Source of the DNA: Hippophae tibetana
Lineage: Eukaryota > Streptophyta > Magnoliopsida > Rosales > Elaeagnaceae
Length of the DNA: 64,000 nucleotides
Direction: 5' to 3'
NCBI GenBank assembly: GCA_037013495.1
Contig: CM072811.1
Location: forward strand, 18,544,659 to 18,608,658
Below the pieces are notes generated by a model. That model made no database searches. It saw nothing but the letters and a program-made list of their open reading frames with translations, and had not been told where the DNA came from. This document shows, piece after piece, positions 45,695-54,482 of this stretch (position 1 is its first letter; the number at the start of each line of letters is the position of its first letter). A program made the position numbers and the translations under genes.

Positions 45695-46342
45695 TCAAAT
45701 CAAGGAATAACAACCTTCTAAATCTGGGATAGTTTCTTTTCGCAAAATTTTGCCACGAACCTGCTCAAACTCATCATCTAATCCAGTAAGGAAAATATGT
45801 ATCCTTAGTCTTTCAACAGACTCTTGATATGATATTAGATCATGAGGGTCTTTCATGACCACCTTATCACGATGGTCTAGCTCTTGGAAAATTTCAGTTA
45901 ACTCTCCATAATACTCTGAAAGTGATTTTCCATTTTGTCTAGAAGTAAAGGCTTTTTGGTTTAAGACAAATACCTGTAATTCATCACTTCCATCATAGAA
46001 TGCTTTCGCCAAAGCACCCCAAATTTCAAGAGCAGTAGGTATGCGTAAATATCGCTTCATGATTTCTGGACTCATTGACATAAGTAGCCATCTCTTCACT
46101 TTTTGATTTTCTGCATACCACTTGTTATAATTGTTTGATGTTTTTTCTGGTTGCAAATTTTTGTCATGAATATAAGAGAGTTTTTCTCTCTCTGCAATAT
46201 GCATTTCTATTATTTGAGACCAAACATCATAATTAGTTTCATTAAGAACAATTCCAGCATTAAACACACCTTCAGACTGAACAGATTGTACAACAACTGG
46301 ATTTGATTGCTCCATAGGTAATGAAATTATACCCTCTGTCAT
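45695..46342 (-). pseudogene. Copia-3 gag
   Basis: 215 codons from MTEGIISLPMEQSN; includes LNETNYDVWSQIIEMHIA, YHKWYAEN-like and ALEIWGALAKAFYDGSDE..VFVLNQKAFTSRQ blocks of copia gag. The TGA at 45,695-45,697 is in the same frame as the following protease-integrase frame (CGA to TGA would explain it), so the original gag-pol ran on. Confidence 0.92.
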
Positions 46343-46429
46343 GATATTATGGTAACCAAACTAGAAAATGGTGTAATAATTTTAGGACTGAAGAATTTTT
46401 TTTTGGTGTGTTTTTAATATATATTTATA

Positions 46430-46830
46430 CTAAACCGGATAAAAACCATAAAACCGGTTCAAATTTGGTTTAAAAAACTTGAAAAAATGAACCGGACCGG
46501 TGTTAGAAATCCAAAACCGAAAAAAAAACTGGGTTCAGACCTTTAAAATAGACCGAACCGGCCAAAAATATGGGAACTGTGAAAAACCGAGAAAACCGGG
46601 TTCAACCGAACCGCTGGCCGAACCAACCTGAGCCGAGCCAAGGTGCGGACCGGCTACGCCCTCGAGCCAGACCGAGCCGCGCTGCGCCGAGCCGAACCGG
46701 CCGAACCGAACCGAACCGGATGACACGTCATCATCTTCAACCTCCAGACGGCGCGTGGAGGCGCGTAGGGCGCGTGGAAAATTGACCCTCCACTTCAGGC
46801 GGCGCGTGGGGGCGCGTGGAAGGTTTTTCT
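46430..46830. repeat. G+C-rich low-complexity leader of Copia-3
   Basis: Two motif families: about 46,430-46,730 is built from AACCGG/CCGAACCGG words, and 46,745-46,825 repeats 'ggcgcgtgg' about five times with a spacer. It lies between primer site and gag. Confidence 0.75.
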
Positions 46831-47043
46831 TCTACTCTATTTTTACCAAAATGTTCAGAATTGTGTTTAGAGTAATCTGGTAAAATTAGGTGGGAGAAAT
46901 ACTACTTAAAAATTGATGTTTGTAATTAATATTTGTAAGGGTGTTTGAATGAAAATTTTTTTCTCGAGAAAAAAAATATTTTCAGAGAAAGAAATCTCTG
47001 TTTTAGAGAACAAGAGTTTCAAATTTGTATAAAGCAACGACTT

Positions 47044-47056
47044 GGCTTTGATACCA
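47044..47056 (-). other. Primer binding site 1 of Copia-3/TRIM chimera
   Basis: ggctttgatacca, directly followed by tgaagaaatc; identical to the second site at 47,268-47,280. Confidence 0.8.
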
Positions 47057-47280
47057 TGAAGAAATCTATAGCCTAACTCCCTCCAAAAGAGCTCTCAAAG
47101 AGGAAGGGTTGCCATAGACTTATAAGTGCAACAGAAACTCAATGCTCAATCGATGTGGGACTTCAACACTCCCCCTCACATCGATTTCCGACCGGGGATA
47201 TGGAGCGCCTCCCCCTCACACCGTCGCAGGGTCCATCCCCTACAACCGGGTACTGACCGAGACACCTGGCTTTGATACCA
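47057..47280 (-). mobile_element. TRIM fragment (one LTR plus interior) inside the Copia-3 5' end
   Basis: 47,057-47,168 is a 112-bp TRIM LTR (minus strand TGTTGAAGTCCCACATCG..., containing 'gggttgcc' and ending at tgaagaaatc). 47,169-47,280 is its interior with two ctccccctcac purine-tract complements and a primer site. The expected second TRIM LTR is replaced by the Copia-3 LTR, and 'ggctttgataccatgaagaaatc' flanks the piece on both sides. Confidence 0.75.
47268..47280 (-). other. Primer binding site 2 of Copia-3/TRIM chimera
   Basis: ggctttgatacca abutting the LTR at 47,281; minus strand TGGTATCAAAGCC, initiator tRNA-Met. Confidence 0.85.
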
Positions 47281-47527
47281 TGAAGAAATCAATGTTTGAA
47301 GAAATAATCAGAAGAAGAAATAAACGTTTCATTCATATATTTTCTTGATTTGTATAGGATATTTACATTGTTTATATAGACAAATACTAATTATTATTTC
47401 ACCAACCACCATGATTGAATTGTATGATTTACAGCTTGATTGGTAGGCGCCGTGTATATTGGAAAAAATGTTTGGCGTCAGTGCAGTGTTTGTTGAATTG
47501 TGTTTGCAGTGTTTGTTGAATTCAACA
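47281..47527 (-). repeat. Copia-3 5' LTR
   Basis: 247 bp TGAAGAAATC...TTCAACA on the plus strand (minus-strand start TGTTGAATTCAACA). It contains a short direct repeat 'gcagtgtttgttgaatt'. It abuts LINE sequence at 47,528. Confidence 0.85.
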
Positions 47528-47838
47528 AATCTCTAGTATACCAAAATATTTTAATTAAAAAGTTTGCAGTTTGGAATATAGTAATGTTTTGAATCACAAA
47601 ATTAATTAGTCAATTTCTCTGATTGTGATAAAAGTTTTGATTTCTAGCTATCTAATTTGCTTTTCAATTTGTCAATGACCTTATTGAATTCTATTTTCTT
47701 GTGCTTTCCTATGGGTAAAGTATGTCCAAGTATTTTATGGTACTTTCAGTGGTACTAATTTGAAATGGGTCTGCATATTTTATCCTTGATATTGCCTTAC
47801 ATATTTTTTGAGAAAAACACAATAGACTTCTATTTATT
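47528..47838. repeat. Duplicated LINE segment, copy 2
   Basis: 311 bp, partner of 36,180-36,492, with a 2-bp deletion (attagtc for attagagtc) and a few substitutions. Confidence 0.93.
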
Positions 47839-48620
47839 TGACCTGACCAAAGACAATAATTATCCATGATATCTTTAATATTTTTTTCTTTTTTCTTATG
47901 GGCTCTCGAGAAGAAAACTAGATCATATCCATACAATAAATGTGAGACAACATGAGCAATAAGAGCATTGTATGCTATTCATGTTCCATTTATATAAACC
48001 AGTTGAAAAAGAGAAATATGATCTTTTAAATAGTCTTAAATCTTTTTACCAGAATTCTCGATAAAATTTTATAATTAACATTACAAAGATTGATTAGTCC
48101 AAAATCTGTTACTCCCATTGGTGAAATTTGTTTGTATCTCTTTAATAAAATCTTCATCAATTATGTGCCAGCTTTGTTTACAATAGAGGGCTTGAAAGCC
48201 AATGCATATCCCAAATGGTCTCCTTGATTTCTCGTAGGGATGGGATACTAGCTAGATGGTCACTTTGAATAGCTGTAATAACTAGAGGAAAAAGTTGAGC
48301 AATCTGATTGAAAACTGGAAGGTCACTAGTAGAAAGTAAATTGTGAGAAAATTAAAAAATTCTTCACCAATTATGTTTTTATTCTAGTAGTTGTGTCATA
48401 AGCAAATGTAAGAAAATAAATAACATTTGTCTTTCTTCTAATCAAGGTAGAGGTGTGAAAAAATGGGTGTTTATGTCATTCTCATGTATAGAGAGTTCCC
48501 ATGTTTTTTGTTTTCACATTGACTGAGTTCTATCTAATTGTTAATTAAAACGTTCTTTAAAGTTATTTTTTGTTGATAGATTTGTGTCAAGTATATGTGA
48601 TGAAGCATCATTAATTCACG
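47528..48620 (-). pseudogene. LINE fragment C: reverse transcriptase region
   Basis: 47,528-47,838 repeats 36,180-36,492; beyond it the LINE continues upstream. Minus-strand translation gives FFSRAHKKKEKNIKDIMDNYCLWSGQ, then IAHVVSHLLYGYD, then INLCNVNYKILSRILVK-like and WHIIDEDFIKEIQ-like blocks, all from L1-type reverse transcriptase. The catalytic YADD block is deleted between the 'IAH' and 'DLVFFSRA' blocks. Limits at the 48.5-48.7 kb side are uncertain. Confidence 0.75.
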
Positions 48621-48761
48621 TCACAATCTGGTTAGTCAATGATCAATGGTTAATGCACAACGCACAATCAACATATGATTTAAATTAAATCAAAATGAAT
48701 CTTTAAGGAATATTTTTTCTTAATTGTAATTATACCTTAATTAAATATAACATTTATTTAG

Positions 48762-49017
48762 TGCAATATTATAATATTGCCCCTACCTCAAGCCTATAAA
48801 TAAGCCTCACATTTCATCTTTCAAGGTAAGTTCTCCATTTTCCTTTACTAAGCTTTAGCTTTCTTCGTCAATTATAAGATTTAATTAATGCAATATTGTA
48901 ATATTGTCTCTACCTTAATCTTATAAATAAGTCTCACATTTCATCTTTTAAGTTACATTCTTTATTTCCCTTTATTAAGCTCTAGTTTTCTTTGTTAATT
49001 ATAAGAAAGATGACTTA
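48762..49017. repeat. 128-bp tandem repeat with paired TATA-like boxes
   Basis: gcaatatt.taatattg begins at 48,762 and 48,890. Each unit has a TATAAATAAG about 40 bp on, then a 'cacatttcatctt' and 'aagctctagttttctttg'-type end. In the first duplicated block only the second unit remains, because Gypsy-2 begins within the first. Could be a duplicated promoter of an unidentified element. Confidence 0.7.
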
Positions 49018-51287
49018 GATATCAAAGTGGACTTGACACCACGTGTTGTTGCTCTTTGTTTTGTAGGATCTAAACTCACAGAAAGAAAAGAACTCCAGGA
49101 GTAAAAATTGAATGACGAACAACTAAATAGCATTCATAGTGCTCTTCACGTTCTTGATTGTATTTTTCGTGTTCTTCATCATTTTCTTTTGGAAGAAGTT
49201 CTATGATCCAAAAAAACAAGATATGAGTATAAAAGATGTTAGTCAAAATCTGGCTATTAGTCGGTCCAATAAGGAAAATTCTAAGAAGCCACGACTCTCG
49301 CCTAAAGTTTGAAAGAAGACCAGGAAGTCGAAAGCAAAGAAGCCTAGTGTAGCCACTAGGGTGACCCACATGTAAAAAATGTTTTAGAAAATACTTTAAA
49401 GACTTCTTTTACTCTAGGAACAATCATTGCCTCTAGGGACTTCACCTGTAGCATCTACCAATGCTCAACACTCTTGTAACAACCCACAACAACATGATGA
49501 TCTATGTATAGGTCACAACTAAAGCCAACACATTGACTGGACATTCAAGTCCCATCCAACATATAACCACCTAGGATTACGTGCCCCTTAACTAACTAAG
49601 GCTTGGTTAGCCACCTATTACTATCCCTCCAAAAGCAAAGCACTCAGGTGATACAACCCTAGCGATGATGTTCACTCGAGACTTAGCACTCATCCTATGC
49701 ATAACTATCACACATAGATTTTCCATTGGAATAGTTGTCAGACTTGAGGGACCACTTCAATGCTAGACATCGAGCATAATTAGGTTTTTCATCCATACAC
49801 ATAGTGTGTCGTAGAATCTTTTTTGGAAATCCATAATAAAATCCACTACGAACAACTAACTCTAAAAGTGAATAAAGATGCAGGGGTTACACTAAAAATA
49901 ATTAACACTTGACATTAATAATGTAAGGCATTAAAAATGCTAAATAAGAATGTTAGATGAAATAGTATTTTTCTATTAATGTAAGTAGAGAGCGCATGGT
50001 CTATGAAAGGAAACCCTTATTTAATTTAGCAATACATCTCTTAGAATCTCATATACACACTATCTAAATTGTTTCACCTAGCCTTTATCTTATAACAAGT
50101 AATAAGTGGCTATGAAAAATGAAAAGTCCATTTTATTCTAAATTTTTTTTTAGTCTCTTTGAACTTGAAATAAGCATATGGATAGTCGTAGCTCACCATT
50201 AGTTGAAGATAACATTAAGGTTGGAGTTACTTCATGTGTGAGCATTGAGGATCAAAACAAGATGACCAAAAGTAGAACACATTGGACTCATTTATTAATA
50301 AGGTAATAATTACATGCTTTAAATAAGACTAAGAATCTTGATTGTTTAATAATTGATTTAAAACTCAAAAAGAATATTAAAATATTTAAAATGCTTACAA
50401 AATATTCTAACAATAAGAAATTAGGAGCTGGATTATCTAGAAATAAGAAACAAGGAAAAATAGTAATTGAGAAACCAACAAAAAATATTATTTATCTTAA
50501 ACATATTTTAATCAACTTTAGAAAGATAATAATAATTTTGTTTACCTTAAGTCAAGGAAGATATGAAGTCTTAGAAAACTTTCAAGAATTAATAAATTGT
50601 TTTACTAAATAAGAAAATATACATAATATACAAGAAGAATATAGTTTTGAATGTATTGATCTAGAAGTAAGTCTAGAAATAATAACCATAGAAATGAAAT
50701 CTTAAAAAGAAATTTTTGAATTAAGACAATGAATTGAACAAATGATTGATTTACTTATACAGTAAATCGTTAGCGTTTTAAAAACTGGCTCGAATTGATA
50801 TCAGAGACATAAAATTAATAAAATATTTATTTTATAAAAAAAAATTTAAAAAATAAAAAGAAATCTTAATGTTAATAAAAAAATACATATCAAATAAATG
50901 TAATATAATTATGTTAAAAAATTAAATAGTGATTAATAATTTGATATATTTTTATTATCACAAATAATATTATTAATATAATTACACGTTTTTGATATTT
51001 TTATAACTTACCACATACATTCTCGATATAAAACGTTACTAATTTATTATTTTTACTCAACTAACTAAAAAATAATCCAAAATATTAGTTTGGTTCTTAT
51101 AATAATTATGGTTTTACCGAAATATCCTTTCTTTCATTTTTCTTGGTTAGTAAGTCTATAAGGTTTACAAGTTTTTCGCTAGATTTTGTAAAGGTTACAA
51201 AAAATTAGAATGGTTTCTATGAAAGTGATATTTTATTTATTTTTATTTCCTATTTTTCATAAAAGCATTATATGTAATGCCTTATTA
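48854..51287. repeat. Segmental duplication, copy 2 (without the solo LTR)
   Basis: Collinear with 39,924-42,089 and 43,969-44,247. The junction ataacttaccacatac at 51,003-51,018 is the pre-insertion site of the solo LTR. After 51,287 the sequences part. Confidence 0.95.
50391..50612 (+). CDS. Unknown 73-residue frame in duplicated block, copy 2
   Basis: Copy of 41,459-41,680 with a few changes (for example S to N, K to E, F to L). No recognised domain; coding status doubtful. Confidence 0.25.
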   Translation: MLTKYSNNKKLGAGLSRNKKQGKIVIEKPTKNIIYLKHILINFRKIIIILFTLSQGRYEVLENFQELINCFTK

Positions 51288-51640
51288 TAATCTTTACTTA
51301 GATTATAACTACTTTGAACATTGTATATATTTTTATAACTCATCCTGTTTATAATGAAAATAAATCTTAATAAATTCATTCGATATTTTACCATTATATC
51401 TTAAAAAAATACTAAGTTAAAAATTAATCAAAATTTTTCGTTTGTAAGTAATTTCATCGGGTAATATTTTTGATATAATTATAAATACTTAGAGGGTTTA
51501 AACATTTTCGTAATTCACTTACTTAATCAGCAATGTATTTAACCCAAGAAATAATTAGATTCTTAAGATCAAGTTTATTTGGGTCAAAAGCTCTCGTAGA
51601 ACCCGAGCCCCCAAGAAAAAAATACCAAAACAAAATTACA
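51288..51640. other. Unique AT-rich sequence upstream of the PPR gene
   Basis: No gene or repeat recognised. It probably holds the distal promoter of the PPR gene; no TATA box could be assigned. Confidence 0.5.
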
Positions 51641-51897
51641 ATATCAAAAGAGAGCCCACGTCTCCTCACCAACGCCACCGGTGAAGAATTCTCCAGTATT
51701 ACAGTTGGCTAAGCTCCACTGTTGCCAATAGTCTCCACGGTCCACTCTACCACCATCTTGCAGTTGAGAGCCGCCGTTTTCGGGCGAATTAAGAGCCTAT
51801 AACCAACACCATTTTCTTCCTCTTCCGAAACATCAATTGGTGAAGTATACCCTTCAATCCTCTTCAGATTTCAATTATCACCAACTACCGTGGTACT

Positions 51898-52290
51898 GTA
51901 AGTTTGGTCCCTTTTATTTTGTTTAAGCTGCCATGAAAAATGCATCTCCTTCAATCTTTATGGTAGCTATAGTGGGTTTGTAATATTCTCTGAAAATATT
52001 TGGTTTGAAATATGTATTTTGAATAACTTTTCATCGATTTCGGGCCTTTTTCAGAGAATACTCTTCTTCACGTATCAATACCATTATGTTCTTTTTGTTT
52101 CTTACTTCGGATGCTTATGAACTCTAGGTGATATGGTTCAAGTTTAGCTAGAAAATGTATATTGTTGCCAATATATAAGCGAGTTGTGATTGTGAAAAAA
52201 ATCTCTGTTATTTTCGGATAATTTCAAGGCTGAATTTTATTTGTTATTTTGTCTGAAATTCATTATTTTGATATCTTGTTCGGTCCACAG
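51898..52290 (+). other. Probable intron in the 5' UTR of the PPR gene
   Basis: A good donor (ctGTAAGTttgg at 51,898) pairs with a good acceptor (ttcggtccacAG at 52,290). The sequence before the donor (51,640-51,897) is C-rich and looks like transcribed leader; the intron is T-rich. Long UTR introns before single-exon PPR frames are common. Inferred from sequence only. Confidence 0.45.
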
Positions 52291-52646
52291 AATGTCACGA
52301 TTGGTGAAGCCTCAAGAACAAATGGCAGATTGTATCATATGATTTTGGAGATTATTACAGCTTTGTGGAACAAAGATGAAGTATTTTCACCATGGCTGGA
52401 ATTCTGAGCTTATTGTGAAATCATAACATAGTTGAATTTTTTTAAGGGAAAACGCTTTTTTCTATCTGAAGGTGGTCAATAATGCGGTTGATTTGAAATT
52501 GTTGAGAAAAGAATATTTTTTGTTAGTGGAAATGTCTGGGATCATGTTATCCACTCCAGTAATGAAGAATCAGATTTTGTTCTCTTCCTAACCATGCTCT
52601 TAAATCCTGAAGTAATAAACTATCTCTTTCAATTATTGGACTAAAA

Positions 52647-54482
52647 ATGTCTTCTCATAACCTCTTCAATATCTTGAAGAAAGTTTTCCCATCTGACCTG
52701 ACTTCAGTTGCCAACAAAGAAACTGCAAAGAAAATAGCAAAAACCCTGATCAATACAGGCCTGGAACCCCTCAAGGCAACACCATTTTTTCTATCTAATC
52801 TTAATAATGAGACAACCCTTCTTGTCCTCTTGAACCCCCATGTTCCACCTGAGACTTGTTTAAACTTCTTCAATTTTCTCCAAAGAAACCAATCCTTTTC
52901 TTTGCACAAACCTGATCTCCATGCTCATCTGGTGCTCATGTACCGACTATATGGAGCAAGAAAGTATGCCCAGATGAAGAAAATATTGAATGGTATTGTG
53001 ACCGATGATAATTTTTGTTTCTCGGTTTTGGATATCACGGCTTTGATTGAGGACGGACATATGGATACTAAATTTTTTGAAAAATTGTGTGATATGCTAT
53101 TTAGGGTCTATGCGGACAATAGAATGTTTGGAAATGCTTTAGAGGTTTTTGATTTTATGGATAAGAATAGGTTTGAAATTGAGGAAAGGTCTTGTTTTGT
53201 ACTTTTGCTTGCTTTGAAGAAATGTGATCAATTTGACTCATGTTTGGGATTCTTTGACAGGATGGTTAAAAATGGTGTTCTAGTTACAGTTTATTCATTG
53301 ACTATTGTGATTAATGGGTTGTGTAAAAATGGAGAGGTTGAAAGGGCGAAGGCTTTAATGGTTGACTTGGCTAGTCAAGGGATTAAACCCAATGTCTTTA
53401 CCTATAATACACTTATGAATGCAAGTATTGAAAGGAAGGATTCTGATGGTCTTCAAGAGGTATTGAACTTGATGGAGAAGGATAACATGCGCTACAATGC
53501 TGCAACCTATACACTTCTGATTAAATGGTACTTTAGCTCTGGTGAGGTGGAAGAGGCAGAAAAGTTGTTTGAAGAAATGGGTAAGAAAGGGGTAGAGCCA
53601 GATATTTATGTTTACACATCAGTTATTTATTGGAATGGTAAATTAGGAAATATGAAAAGGGCATTAGCACTGTTTGATGAATTAACTGAGAGAGGCCTTG
53701 TTCCAAATGCTCATACTTATGGGGCTTTGATAGATGGTGCATGCAAGGTAGGTCAGATGGAGGCAGCAGAAATTTTAGTAAATGAGATGCAAAGCAGAGG
53801 TATTGATGCAAATGAAGTGGTAATGAATACAATGATGAATGGGTATGGTAAAAAGGGAATGATTGATGAGGCCCTAAATTTGCAGAATGTCATGGAAAAG
53901 AAAGGTCTCAAGATTGATGTGTTTTCTTACAACATTATTGCTAGTGGATTATGTAAAGTAAACCGAAATGAGGAAGCGAAGAGATTATTGCTTACAATGG
54001 CAGAAAATGGTGTGGCTCCAAACATAGTTAGTTTCACGACTTTGATTGATATATATTGCAAAGAAGGGAACTTTGTTGAAGCAATGCACTTGTTTCAACA
54101 AATCACAAACAAGGGAGTGAAACCAAATGCAATTACTTACAATTCTTTCATTGATGGGTACAGTAAGAAAGGAAAAATGAAGGATGCTCATAAACTCAAA
54201 AATGATATGCAAGACAAAGGAGTAATGCCCGATACATACACATACACTTCTCTCATCCATGGGGAATGCATGGTTGGCAAGGTAGATGAAGCACTTGCTC
54301 TGTTTAAAGAAATGTCTAAAAGGGGCTTAATACAGAATGTTGTCACTTACACGACAATGATTTCAGGTTTGTCTAAGGTGGGAAGAACAGATGAAGCCTT
54401 TGCATTGTATGATGAGATGATTACAGTAGGGCTTACACCTGATGACAGGATCTATGCTTCACTTGTAAGCAGCCTTCATTAA
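52647..54482 (+). CDS. P-class pentatricopeptide repeat protein
   Basis: An intact 611-residue single-exon frame. From about residue 185 to the end it is built of roughly twelve 35-residue P-type PPR motifs with clear examples such as FTYNTLMNASIERK, HTYGALIDGACKVG, VSFTTLIDIYCKEG and VTYTTMISGLSKVG, each ending in a GxxPN/D-type turn. A partial thirteenth closes the protein (RIYASLVSSLH). There is no E, DYW or SMR domain. PPR proteins are sequence-specific RNA-binding proteins, mostly in mitochondria or chloroplasts, acting in RNA stability, splicing, translation or restoration of fertility. The N-terminal ~90 residues lack an obvious Arg/Ser-rich presequence, so targeting is unclear. The start ATG follows several upstream ATGs; it is the first in this frame and is followed directly by conserved-looking sequence. 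It is the only intact gene in the window. Confidence 0.95.
   Translation: MSSHNLFNILKKVFPSDLTSVANKETAKKIAKTLINTGLEPLKATPFFLSNLNNETTLLVLLNPHVPPETCLNFFNFLQRNQSFSLHKPDLHAHLVLMYRLYGARKYAQMKKILNGIVTDDNFCFSVLDITALIEDGHMDTKFFEKLCDMLFRVYADNRMFGNALEVFDFMDKNRFEIEERSCFVLLLALKKCDQFDSCLGFFDRMVKNGVLVTVYSLTIVINGLCKNGEVERAKALMVDLASQGIKPNVFTYNTLMNASIERKDSDGLQEVLNLMEKDNMRYNAATYTLLIKWYFSSGEVEEAEKLFEEMGKKGVEPDIYVYTSVIYWNGKLGNMKRALALFDELTERGLVPNAHTYGALIDGACKVGQMEAAEILVNEMQSRGIDANEVVMNTMMNGYGKKGMIDEALNLQNVMEKKGLKIDVFSYNIIASGLCKVNRNEEAKRLLLTMAENGVAPNIVSFTTLIDIYCKEGNFVEAMHLFQQITNKGVKPNAITYNSFIDGYSKKGKMKDAHKLKNDMQDKGVMPDTYTYTSLIHGECMVGKVDEALALFKEMSKRGLIQNVVTYTTMISGLSKVGRTDEAFALYDEMITVGLTPDDRIYASLVSSLH

Larger units (their letters stand above)
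44248..47527 (-). mobile_element. Ty1/copia retrotransposon, 3'-truncated (Copia-3)
   Basis: Minus strand: 5' LTR (47,281-47,527), primer site, TRIM-derived insert, second primer site, G+C-rich leader, gag, protease and integrase, cut off at 44,248 by the end of the duplicated block. Reverse transcriptase, RNase H and the 3' LTR are absent. The coding region is the best preserved of the three copia elements: gag to integrase is one frame broken by a single TGA. Confidence 0.92.

Noticed and set aside
53623..54260. Antisense frames inside the PPR gene
   Set aside because: They lie opposite an intact, motif-rich coding sequence and have no similarity or motif of their own.
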